Shown: positions 26,082 to 33,564 of the stretch, in pieces
Position numbering within the stretch: the stretch's first letter is position 1
How the letters are laid out: each line of letters opens with the position of its first letter
NCBI RefSeq assembly: GCF_927798175.1
Contig: NZ_CAKMMP010000022.1
Coordinates: forward strand, 37,755 to 101,754
Reading direction: 5' to 3'
DNA: 64,000 bases
From: Paenibacillus sp. JJ-223
GTDB taxonomy: Bacteria > Bacillota > Bacilli > Paenibacillales > Paenibacillaceae
Program-made: the position numbers and the translations under genes
Notes under the pieces: generated by a model
Seen by the model: only the letters and a program-made list of their open reading frames with translations
What the model was told of the DNA's origin: nothing
Databases searched by the model: none

Positions 26082-26611
26082 TGCTGCTCCCACTCAAAGT
26101 GCACGCCGCACAATGGAATGAAGAGAAATTTGCTGCGTCCGAGCTGAATGACGTCATATGCGGCCAACTCTACCGGTGAATAAACGGCCTCGTTATTGTG
26201 GTAGGCAAGCCCAGAGGCATCTCCAGGCAGCAGATAAAAATTGCGCTTCTTCGGATCGTACACGATGACCGCATGATTGCGGCGGGAGATCGTATTGTCG
26301 CCCAGAATCCGTACATGCATCTCTTCGGAACGGCCAATGAAATTTTTCTCCGCCATAATGCGGTAATCCTGACCCATCTGCGCGCCTTCAATGCACACCA
26401 GCCAACCGGTTACAGGCTCAATGCCCGTAGTTTCGCCCAAATAAGGCATCGTTTTGTCGTCTTCCGCCGTGCGGGGCGCACGCGGTACGGCTGCCGCGGT
26501 TCCCCCGCTAGGCGCAGCTGGCGACTCCACCGTCAGATTGCAGTATGGGCACGTATTTCCATGCCTTCTCGTGCTGAACATATGTCCATTAGCGCATCTC
26601 GTCAGACTCAT
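26078..26611 (-). CDS. FHA-domain protein with N-terminal zinc ribbon
   Basis: A 177-residue cytoplasmic protein. The N-terminus (CANGHMFSTRRHGNTCPYC) looks like a small zinc ribbon. After a Pro/Ala-rich linker a forkhead-associated domain occupies ~68-175, with the phosphothreonine-binding signature NFIGRSEEMHVRI, NTISRRNHAVIVYD and LLPGDASGL. FHA domains bind phosphothreonine peptides; in T6SS loci they couple kinase signals to assembly. Start ATG 26611 has GGGGGA upstream. Confidence 0.88.
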   Translation of the reverse strand: MSLTRCANGHMFSTRRHGNTCPYCNLTVESPAAPSGGTAAAVPRAPRTAEDDKTMPYLGETTGIEPVTGWLVCIEGAQMGQDYRIMAEKNFIGRSEEMHVRILGDNTISRRNHAVIVYDPKKRNFYLLPGDASGLAYHNNEAVYSPVELAAYDVIQLGRSKFLFIPLCGVHFEWEQQ

Positions 26612-26654
26612 TTCGTTTCATTCCCCCGTAAGCTTGGTTATTGTCGCCCGCCAA

Positions 26655-27212
26655 CTACTTGACCAAAATCCGCGTGTTGGCAATATAAATTAAGTCCCCG
26701 GCCTCGATCAGGCTGGGTTCCTCGATTTCCAATTTGTTCGCTCGGCTCTGATTGCCCTTGCGTATGCCGACGCCGCTGGTCGAATCGATATCCTCGATGT
26801 ACCATTGGCCGGATGCCTTGTTCAGCACGGCATGCTGCGGGCTGATCAGGGAAGCATACGGCGTGTCGGACAGATCGATATCCGCTTCGATCGATTTGGT
26901 GCTTTTGCCGATCAGGACGCTCGTTTCGCCCTGGATATACCATTCCTTCACGCTGGTTCCATCGTCATCGAGAAGCACCAGCTTCACGATACGAGAAGAC
27001 ACCGCGGTTTTCTTCCTGACCCTGCTTCCTTGCGATGCAGGCAAATATTTGAGCAGTAAATACGCTCCTCCGGACAAAATGACGATAACACCTGTTACCC
27101 ACTGGGCACCCATGTCCCGATTGATAAAAAATATGTAATATAACACGGTTAACGAAATTGCGGCGACGCAAGCATCCAGCGTCATCGTTAATACCGATCT
27201 TCCTCGTCTCAC
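26655..27212 (-). CDS. Membrane FHA-domain protein
   Basis: About 185 residues. Two N-terminal membrane helices (DACVAAISLTVLYYIFFI and WVTGVIVILSGGAYLLL) are followed by a cytoplasmic FHA domain: VLIGKSTKSIEADIDL, ASLISPQHAVLNKASGQWYI and DIDSTSGVGIRKGNQ. The classical GRS is GKS here but SxxH (SPQH) and the N-terminal strand order are kept. It would dock phosphorylated partners at the membrane. The start is uncertain: GTG 27212 has its ribosome site too close, and ATG 27185 has one slightly too far. Confidence 0.8.
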   Translation of the reverse strand: MRRGRSVLTMTLDACVAAISLTVLYYIFFINRDMGAQWVTGVIVILSGGAYLLLKYLPASQGSRVRKKTAVSSRIVKLVLLDDDGTSVKEWYIQGETSVLIGKSTKSIEADIDLSDTPYASLISPQHAVLNKASGQWYIEDIDSTSGVGIRKGNQSRANKLEIEEPSLIEAGDLIYIANTRILVK

Positions 27213-27262
27213 CTTTCAAACCCCCGCGTGCACCGGATGCGCCCATTCGCTGGATTTCCGGC

Positions 27263-27730
27263 CTACTTTTTTCGCACTCCGAAATAACGCTCAAACATGG
27301 CGGACATGTCCGTTGGATCTTTGGCCCCTGTTTTACTCCCGTTCGCAGCATCCTTGCCCTTGGAACGATAGCCGAAAAATTGCTCGAATTGTTGTTGCAT
27401 CCGCGACGGGTCTCCCCAGAACTGACCAGGGTCTTTCATGTCCTGATGGGTTCGGGCCGAGCTGCCCTGCCGTGCATCAGCTTGCGCTGACGAACGACCT
27501 TTACCGCTACCTTGCGATGCAGGATCAGGCTGCCTGTCATACGCGGCTCTCAACTCCGGGTTCCCCAGCGTGCTATAGGCTTCATGCACCAGCTTGAAAC
27601 GTTCCTCTGCTTTGGGGTCGCCTTTGTTGACGTCAGGATGGTACTTTTTGGCCAGCCTTCGGTACGCTTTTTTGATTTCTTCCGCCGAAGCGCCTTTGTC
27701 CACCTCAAGCACCGCATAATAATTTTTCAT
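27263..27730 (-). CDS. J-domain (DnaJ-like) co-chaperone
   Basis: A 155-residue protein. Residues 1-66 are a J domain (NYYAVLEVDKGASAEEIKKA, HPD at 31-33, AYSTLGNPELRAAYD). The rest is Gln/Ser/Lys-rich without the G/F or zinc-finger regions of DnaJ. J domains stimulate ATP hydrolysis by Hsp70 partners through HPD. The Hsp70-fold protein six kilobases downstream in the same gene series is the obvious candidate, suggesting a dedicated chaperone pair for the injection machine (inference). The spacing from AGGGAG to ATG is about 11 bases. Confidence 0.88.
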   Translation of the reverse strand: MKNYYAVLEVDKGASAEEIKKAYRRLAKKYHPDVNKGDPKAEERFKLVHEAYSTLGNPELRAAYDRQPDPASQGSGKGRSSAQADARQGSSARTHQDMKDPGQFWGDPSRMQQQFEQFFGYRSKGKDAANGSKTGAKDPTDMSAMFERYFGVRKK

Positions 27731-27766
27731 CGTATTCGTTGCTCCCTCTCTGAGGTAAGAGTAAAA

Positions 27767-27796
27767 TAAAGATTAAGGGGCACAAGTGCCCCTTAA
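27767..27796 (-). terminator. Hairpin attenuator between tube and J-domain genes
   Basis: TTAAGGGGCAC and GTGCCCCTTAA form a perfect inverted repeat (27773-27796). Read leftward it is followed by a T-rich stretch (TCTTTATTTTAC). It probably ends many transcripts after the sheath and tube genes, giving abundant structural subunits and less of the downstream signalling and baseplate proteins. Confidence 0.65.
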
Positions 27797-27849
27797 CCTG
27801 ATGGTGCGTTCGGTGCCGGTGACGGCCGGCCCCGAACGGAAGCTCCCTC

Positions 27850-28275
27850 TTAAACCGGGAAGCCGCCTTCAATTTTGGTGAATTCAGTTTTGTCTTTCTT
27901 CTGTTTGATGAACAGGCTGAATTCACCAACCCCTTCGGTATCACCGAAACGTTCGTTGTAATCCACGACGAATGCGTTCGGGAAGTAAATTTTGCGTACC
28001 ACTTGATCCGCTGCAATAACTTCCAGCGTCACTTTGCGGTAGCAATCCGCCTTCTCGGCAGGAACGAGGGACCACAGCGCAAGCTTCATCGTGTCGTCGG
28101 CATTGTCGCCGTCCGTTGCGGTGATGATTTTGCCGCTGATGCGCAATGTTGCGCCCACATCCGTGGATCTTGCGTTGGAGTCATCCGGTGTATCCGTGTC
28201 GTAAGCGACCGTGCGGATGTTATCCATTCCCAGCTCGATTGTTTCTGCGCCTTCCACTTTCAATACAAAACCCAT
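27850..28275 (-). CDS. Contractile injection system tube (Hcp-like) protein
   Basis: A 141-residue soluble beta-rich protein. The segment order matches phage/Hcp tail-tube subunits: VLKVEGAETIELGMDNIRTV, TLRISGKIITATDGDNADDT, a short helix (MKLALWSLVPAEKAD), YRKVTLEVIAADQVVRKI and AFVVDYNERFGDTEGVGEFS. Proteins of this type build the inner tube of contractile machines. The ribosome site AAGGAGGTAA is essentially perfect, fitting a highly made subunit. It follows the sheath gene by 131 bases, as tube genes usually do, and precedes the attenuator. Confidence 0.82.
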   Translation of the reverse strand: MGFVLKVEGAETIELGMDNIRTVAYDTDTPDDSNARSTDVGATLRISGKIITATDGDNADDTMKLALWSLVPAEKADCYRKVTLEVIAADQVVRKIYFPNAFVVDYNERFGDTEGVGEFSLFIKQKKDKTEFTKIEGGFPV

Positions 28276-28406
28276 GAATTGTTACCTCCTTGGAATGATA
28301 AAATGTCTCCGGCCTTGGCCCGTTGAACGGAACCATTCCGGAATATATATGTTATAAAGGTACGCCCTGAGGCGAGACCTCTAAAACCGAAATGAATGGG
28401 TGCCCA

Positions 28407-30575
28407 CTACGCTCTCATGGCGCTGGTGCCTTTGGTAATCATGACTTCGAGGTTCTTCACGTTGCCGTTGAACACCAGGTCAATGTGGCACATGTTGCTC
28501 TTCTCGTCGATGATATAGCTCATGTCGTCGCCTTCCTGAATGATCGAATTGACCGATCCCCGGCTGCCAAGCCATTTGCTCTTCTGGCTGCTCGGATTGT
28601 TGCTGAAGAACTTGACGATGTTTTCATGCTTGAAATCACCGGTTTGGAAACGCAGCAGGCGCTCGATGTAGGTGCTGACCAGCGTTTTGTAGATCGAATC
28701 ATAACCGTCCTCGGACATGGCCATGCTTCTGGCTTTGTACACCGTAATCCGTTTGATGTCGCTGTCCTGCAGCTGCGCATTCTCCGAAGAGAAGATGAAG
28801 CCGAAGTTTTTCCGGTTGATGGCATCCTTGATCGTATTCGTGAACCCGGAAATTTCCTTCGTCATCGTGGTTACGACGCGCAAGCTGTTGTCGCCCGCCT
28901 CGATATCGAAGCGCACCCCCGGATAATCGCGATTGACGTTTTTGAACGCGGCCCGCAAATATTCCGGACACTGGTACGCGGCAACGATACCCGCAGCGAC
29001 ATAGGAAGCCCCCACATACACGCCTTCAATCCAAAGCTTCAAAATGTCTTCCTTCTCTTTGGACAGTTCCACGCCATGTTCGGTCTGGAGCATGCGGCTG
29101 TCGATAATGACGCCTGACTTCTCCTTCGGAATGATCGTGAAATTCGGTGCGCTCGGAATGGCGAATTCGCTGTATTCCTTTCGGGTCAACATGGCGCATT
29201 TGTCGACGTACTTGTCGATCCCGGCCGTCGCCATGCTGCTGAACGTGGAATCTTCCCCGGATTCGAAGCTGAAGAAGACCTGGATTTTGTAATCCTTGAT
29301 GACGTTGAGCAGCATTGACAGCGATTCCATGCTGTTGCCGTCCTGTTTAACGACCTTGTCGTTACCCCGGAAGCGTTCGCGGCTTACTTTGACGTTGCCG
29401 GTATTTTCAAGCTCCACCGAAGGGACGATGCCGAACCAGATCGTATCGGTGAAATCGTTTTTGGCATTGACCGTGTTCAGGTACGTTTCGAGCCGTGGAA
29501 TATTGCTGCTTTTCACCAGCATGTCAAGCTTGGCATTGGTGATCAGCATGGACGGCTGCATGCCTTTGTTTTTGATCGCATATTGGTCAAAGTACATTTT
29601 GACGCCCAAAATTTTCTCGACGAGCGGTTTGACCGTTTTCACGAAATCATCCTTGGCCGTCTTGTAGAACTCCAGGTATGTATTGTAGTTCTGCACCTCA
29701 ACGGCCGTATCCACTTCACTCTGTACCGCCGGAAGCGGGCAGAATGTACGGACAACCAGATCCTGAACGTAAGGGGATGGCGATTCGGACAAGGAATCGT
29801 AATCATCCGCGAACACCTGTGTCAGATCCGTGCTGGAAGACTCATCGAGTAGCATCAACTCGTTGTTATCACTCTTCGGAGCTTCGATGATTTTCAATTC
29901 TCCGCTCTCGCCGATCGTCAGTTGACCAACTTGAATCGCCTCGGATGCCGTCTCTTCCTGGGCCCTGCCGAGCAGAAGCCGGGTTTTGATATCTTCGATC
30001 GCGAGCGGCAGCATCGCCATCACGTTGTTGTAGTTCCGGCTGGCTTCCTCGAACATGACGTTCAGCTTGTCCCCGACATCCAGCTTCTTCGGATCTCCGT
30101 CGTCCAGCTTCTCGTATTGCCCGTACATGTAATGGATTTCCTTCCGGACTTGCCGGATGTCGTCCATCACCTTTTTCGGCGAAATCATGTCGAGCAGGTT
30201 CTCGAACTTGAAGTCGACGTTGGTAATTCCCTGGCTGCGCTTGGTATCGATCAACGTAAACAGCATTCTCAGGAAATCGTTGCTGTGATCGATCTTGATC
30301 TCCGAAATGGCCTCGTCCGGAATGTTTTCCGGCTTTTTAAGCGTATACATGACCTTCTGATTTACCGCATTGAAGAAAGAGTACACGCTGGGAGAGAACT
30401 TGTCGAGAAACTCGTCAAAGCTGCGAACCAGCAAATGCTCGTTGATTTCTTTGACCTTGTCGTCACTCAGACTGTCGATGCCTTTGACATCGCCCACGAT
30501 CGTGATCAGGTCCAGCTTCTCCGGGTTGATCTCTTCGAAAAGCATCGTTCGGTTGGTTTGATTAATAATGTCCAT
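28407..30575 (-). CDS. Contractile sheath protein (TssB-TssC-like, single chain)
   Basis: A 722-residue soluble protein. The first ~170 residues resemble T6SS TssB: LDLITIVGDVKGIDSLSDDK, EHLLVRSFDEFLDKFSPSVY and FKFENLLDMISPKKVMDDIR. The rest (~290-722) resembles the large sheath subunit, ending in beta strands NMCHIDLVFNGNVKNLEVMI. It is followed by the tube gene. This reading makes it a fused small-plus-large sheath subunit. Start ATG 30575 has an in-frame stop directly before it and no good ribosome site of its own. Translation probably depends on the upstream leader ending seven bases before. Sheath contraction would drive tube and spike outwards. Confidence 0.75.
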   Translation of the reverse strand: MDIINQTNRTMLFEEINPEKLDLITIVGDVKGIDSLSDDKVKEINEHLLVRSFDEFLDKFSPSVYSFFNAVNQKVMYTLKKPENIPDEAISEIKIDHSNDFLRMLFTLIDTKRSQGITNVDFKFENLLDMISPKKVMDDIRQVRKEIHYMYGQYEKLDDGDPKKLDVGDKLNVMFEEASRNYNNVMAMLPLAIEDIKTRLLLGRAQEETASEAIQVGQLTIGESGELKIIEAPKSDNNELMLLDESSSTDLTQVFADDYDSLSESPSPYVQDLVVRTFCPLPAVQSEVDTAVEVQNYNTYLEFYKTAKDDFVKTVKPLVEKILGVKMYFDQYAIKNKGMQPSMLITNAKLDMLVKSSNIPRLETYLNTVNAKNDFTDTIWFGIVPSVELENTGNVKVSRERFRGNDKVVKQDGNSMESLSMLLNVIKDYKIQVFFSFESGEDSTFSSMATAGIDKYVDKCAMLTRKEYSEFAIPSAPNFTIIPKEKSGVIIDSRMLQTEHGVELSKEKEDILKLWIEGVYVGASYVAAGIVAAYQCPEYLRAAFKNVNRDYPGVRFDIEAGDNSLRVVTTMTKEISGFTNTIKDAINRKNFGFIFSSENAQLQDSDIKRITVYKARSMAMSEDGYDSIYKTLVSTYIERLLRFQTGDFKHENIVKFFSNNPSSQKSKWLGSRGSVNSIIQEGDDMSYIIDEKSNMCHIDLVFNGNVKNLEVMITKGTSAMRA

Positions 30576-30579
30576 TCAG

Positions 30580-30615
30580 TCAGCGCTTGCCCGGAAACAT
30601 GGGCATTTGGAGCAA
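30580..30615 (-). other. 11-codon leader ORF just before the sheath gene
   Basis: GGAGG stands seven bases before a TTG that opens LQMPMFPGKR and stops with TGA four bases before the sheath ATG. The sheath gene lacks its own ribosome site, so translational coupling through this leader is plausible. Confidence 0.35.
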
Positions 30616-30619
30616 ACGC

Positions 30620-30808
30620 TTACCTCCCTCCATCAATTTTTGACACTCCGCCCGCCTCCATCCGCCTTTGGTCATGAGCTTGCAGAATCATCAGGATTCG
30701 GCAGACATGCGACTGATAGATCGTGCCGTCAACATACACCCGGAACTTGCGAACCAGATTTATGCCGTTTGTTTGGAGATTTATGGAATTCATCTTAATC
30801 ATCAGCAA
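30620..30808 (-). CDS. Possible small protein upstream of the sheath gene
   Basis: A 62-codon frame (57 from the second in-frame ATG cluster) whose sequence looks protein-like: LVRKFRVYVDGTIYQSHVCR followed by ILMILQAHDQRRMEAGG. Its last codons (GGA GGG AGG TAA) double as the ribosome site for the following leader. No ribosome site precedes its own ATGs, and the candidate promoter at 30792-30821 would start RNA inside it. It is either a real small CIS-locus protein transcribed from further upstream or a chance frame in the leader. Confidence 0.3.
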   Translation of the reverse strand: MLMIKMNSINLQTNGINLVRKFRVYVDGTIYQSHVCRILMILQAHDQRRMEAGGVSKIDGGR

Positions 30809-30821
30809 TATGTTTTGTCAA
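30792..30821 (-). promoter_or_regulatory. Candidate sigma-A promoter for the CIS gene series
   Basis: Read leftward, a perfect -35 TTGACA (30821-30816) is followed 18 bases later by TAAGAT (30797-30792), four of six matches to TATAAT. It stands about 215 bases before the sheath ATG, leaving a long leader. Confidence 0.5.
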
Positions 30822-31104
30822 TATTCCCCTATATAGGACTAAAAGCTCAATTTTGCCTGTCGAATATTCCTAAAGGACTAATTTTTGTAATTTACTTCAT
30901 TTCCTGACGGAGCGTGCCGATGATATAGAATATACTAGAATTTGGATGAGATACAATCTTTTTAAACGGATGGGGTTTAGCCCCTATTCAAGATTTAAAA
31001 TACTTGTAAACAAACCGATTCGCTTAGCTTTTATATACATAACGACATGTAACCCGGTTAAATCGAGCACCAGCAAAGACTTAAAAAACACATAATTTAT
31101 CACG
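30822..31104. other. Intergenic, no gene seen
   Basis: AT-rich spacer between the leftward CIS series and the divergent vWA gene. No open frame with a ribosome site, and no convincing operator. It could hold upstream regulatory sites for either side. Confidence 0.4.
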
Positions 31105-31336
31105 TTATATAAACCGCAAAATACAAACACACGTTAACGGAGAGGCAGAACCAATCTGGAGAAGCAAAGCGTTCGCTAAAAGCTTTCTGAAAGAAAGCTG
31201 CATCGGAAGCATAGGCTGTTCACCGGATTTCCCCCCTTAGAAAAGGGGAATCCCAAAAATCTGGGGATAACAGCGATCGGAAGATGGTACTGCACTCGCA
31301 GTGCCCTAGTGTGAATGATTAGTGCGGTCTATATAG
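31105..31336. mobile_element. MITE-like inverted-repeat element, copy B
   Basis: A 232-bp copy of the element at 3630-3815, with termini TTATATAAACCGCA and TGCGGTCTATATAG (each one change from copy A). The interior also has hairpins, such as the AGCTTTC/GAAAGCT pair and CCCCTTAGAAAAGGGG. It ends 39 bases before the vWA start codon, so it forms that gene's 5' leader or promoter region. Confidence 0.65.
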
Positions 31337-31375
31337 CTTGAAACAATCATGTACTCGACCAGAAAGGAGCTTCAA

Positions 31376-33460
31376 ATGCCTCTCATGAAACGAAAAACAC
31401 TCAAACTATGGATGATGATCATGCTCTTCATCCCCCTGATTTTGCCTCCATTTCATTCGGATCGAGCTTCTGCCGCTTCGGCAGTCAAGACCCAGTCATA
31501 TCAGGGCCTCGATGCCATGTTTGTGCTGGATGTCAGCTATTCCATGAATGAGACCGACAAGGATCGCATTGCCGAAGAAGTCATCCATATGTTTATGGAC
31601 ATGAGCAGCGGACCCAAGACAAGGCTTGGCTTTGTCGCTTATAACGACAGGGTCACTTCCTCCATACCTTTAACGGATATCTCCTCTTCCGGAGCCCGGA
31701 ACGCTCTTCGGGGCCGCATTGACGGTCTGAAACGTTCCGGTTATACGGATCTGGGACTCGGATTGCGACGCGGTGCAAGTCTCCTTGCCCAATCGGGAGA
31801 TGATCAGCGCAAACCGTTCATGATTTTGCTTTCCGATGGCGAAACGGATTTGCGCGGGTCCACGAACCGAACGGTCTCCGATTCTTCCAAGGATGTGGAC
31901 AACGTGATCGAAATGGCCCAAAAGGCCGGCTACCCGATATACACGGTCGGGCTGAACGGGGATGGCACGGTCGATCCGGCAGAGCTTGAACGCATCGCTT
32001 CCGAGACGGGCGGTTCATCATACATTACCGGCAGCGCGGACGATCTGCCCGAAATCTTCAACCGGATCTTCGCGGATCAGATTCAATCCGTTCTGGTATC
32101 GGTCGCTGCGGTTACCGCCACCGGGGCGATGCAGGAGGTCACGGTGGATATTCCGAATTCAAGCATGGCCGACGCCAATATCATCATGCTCTCTGACCAT
32201 GCCGTTTCGGAGGCCCAGCTGTATTACCAGTCCAGCAACGTCAGCTTCATCCGATCCGACAAATACGCCCTGATGAAGATTATTCGGCCGGTCAAGGGAC
32301 AGTTCAAACTGAAATTCAAGGGGCGCAGCGGCGATTTGGTTAAAATCAACTTGCTGGGCAACTATAACTTGTCCGCAGCGGCCGCCATGGCAACGGAGAA
32401 GCCGGCGAAAGGCACAACGATCACCTTTGAAGCGGCACTGCATGACCAGACTGCGGAATCCAAACCGATTGAAGATTTGAACGTGTACAAAGGGCTCAAA
32501 GCCGAACTGGTCATTACACCTTTGAAGGGAAACACGGAGCGCGTTCCTTTGAAAAATACCGGAAAAGGTTTTACAGGGGAGTATGTGTTTGCCCAATCGG
32601 GTTTGTATACATGGGGTGTGCGCATCGATGGACCTGATTTCTACAGGGAGATCACGCCAGTCAAGGTGGATATTACGAATCAGGCTCCTGCCGCAACGGG
32701 GAAAATCATGGACTTGTCGAAGGATGATGGCGACGCGCTCGTTGATCTGAATGCTTATTTTGAGGACGCCAATAAGGACCCTCTCACCTACCAGCTCGTT
32801 GAAGGCGACAACGGCAAGTTCGAGAAAGCTTCGATTAACGGAAATATATTGCAGTTGTCGTCCCTGCGAACGGGAAATTCCTCCATCCAGATCACGGCAA
32901 CAGACCCCGAAGGAGCAAGCACCACGGCGGAGATTTCGCTTCAGGTTCATTCCTTCCGCGAGAAACTGATGCTGTATTCGGGGCTGGCTATCGTTGTTGC
33001 GGGCGGACTGTTCGCGCTGTATTGGTTCGTGCTGAAACCGAAGCCCGCGTTCCGCGGCAGATTGGAAGGATATTTTCTCGCAACGGCAAGCGGGGAGGAC
33101 ATTCCGGTTACCCATTGGCCGCTGACCTCGATTGACCGCCGCAAAGTGAATCTTGGGGAGTTGTTCGACCGGATGGACATCGGCATCAAGGTGCCGGAAT
33201 CCGGACGAATCTGGCTGGAAGCAGGCAAAAAAGAAACGCTGCTGGTCAGACACGACACCAATTGTACCGTGGTTCGGGGCCGGACCCCAATTCAACGCAA
33301 ACAAACCGCTGCACTGGAATACAATGATAAATTGTATATCACGTTTGAAGACGGCGTTACCGAAATCGAAATTAGGTACAAAGCAATCAAGCCGAGCACT
33401 AACATTTATGTAGGGCAATCCAGAGAACCGCATCAGAAGTCCGGAACATCGGCGATGTAA
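31376..33460 (+). CDS. Exported membrane protein with von Willebrand A and cadherin-like domains
   Basis: About 694 residues. A signal peptide (WMMIMLFIPLILPPFHSDRA) leads to a vWA domain with the MIDAS start LDVSYSMN, then GYTDLGLGLRRGA and ILLSDGETD. Extracellular beta domains follow, one cadherin-like (DLNAYFEDANKDPLTYQLVE). A membrane helix (YSGLAIVVAGGLFALYWFVL) near residue 550 precedes a ~130-residue cytoplasmic beta-rich domain. It is divergent from the CIS series and convergent with the kinase. It may link an external contact to intracellular FHA/kinase signalling that triggers firing (inference). AAAGGAG fixes ATG 31376 rather than 31349. Confidence 0.8.
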   Translation: MPLMKRKTLKLWMMIMLFIPLILPPFHSDRASAASAVKTQSYQGLDAMFVLDVSYSMNETDKDRIAEEVIHMFMDMSSGPKTRLGFVAYNDRVTSSIPLTDISSSGARNALRGRIDGLKRSGYTDLGLGLRRGASLLAQSGDDQRKPFMILLSDGETDLRGSTNRTVSDSSKDVDNVIEMAQKAGYPIYTVGLNGDGTVDPAELERIASETGGSSYITGSADDLPEIFNRIFADQIQSVLVSVAAVTATGAMQEVTVDIPNSSMADANIIMLSDHAVSEAQLYYQSSNVSFIRSDKYALMKIIRPVKGQFKLKFKGRSGDLVKINLLGNYNLSAAAAMATEKPAKGTTITFEAALHDQTAESKPIEDLNVYKGLKAELVITPLKGNTERVPLKNTGKGFTGEYVFAQSGLYTWGVRIDGPDFYREITPVKVDITNQAPAATGKIMDLSKDDGDALVDLNAYFEDANKDPLTYQLVEGDNGKFEKASINGNILQLSSLRTGNSSIQITATDPEGASTTAEISLQVHSFREKLMLYSGLAIVVAGGLFALYWFVLKPKPAFRGRLEGYFLATASGEDIPVTHWPLTSIDRRKVNLGELFDRMDIGIKVPESGRIWLEAGKKETLLVRHDTNCTVVRGRTPIQRKQTAALEYNDKLYITFEDGVTEIEIRYKAIKPSTNIYVGQSREPHQKSGTSAM

Positions 33461-33463
33461 AAA

Positions 33464-33555
33464 AGAAAGCCGACTTCGCCTTGCGCGCAAGGCACTTCCA
33501 TTGTTTTCAAGCAATGAAGAGTGCCTTGCCGCTATAAGGCGAAGCCGGCTTTTTG
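33464..33555. terminator. Large bidirectional terminator between vWA and kinase genes
   Basis: AAAGCCGACTTCGCCTT pairs with AAGGCGAAGCCGGCTTT, and a second hairpin (GCAAGGCACT / AGTGCCTTGC) is nested inside. T runs on both strands serve the two convergent genes. Confidence 0.85.
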
Positions 33556-33564
33556 AGTTTTCGT

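Noticed and set aside
12918..30575. Prophage
   Set aside because: Tail-like genes are present, but there is no terminase, portal, capsid, holin, lysin, integrase or repressor, and signalling genes are interleaved.
12918..30575. Canonical type VI secretion system
   Set aside because: No TssJLM membrane complex or ClpV is seen, and the cell type appears to lack an outer membrane.
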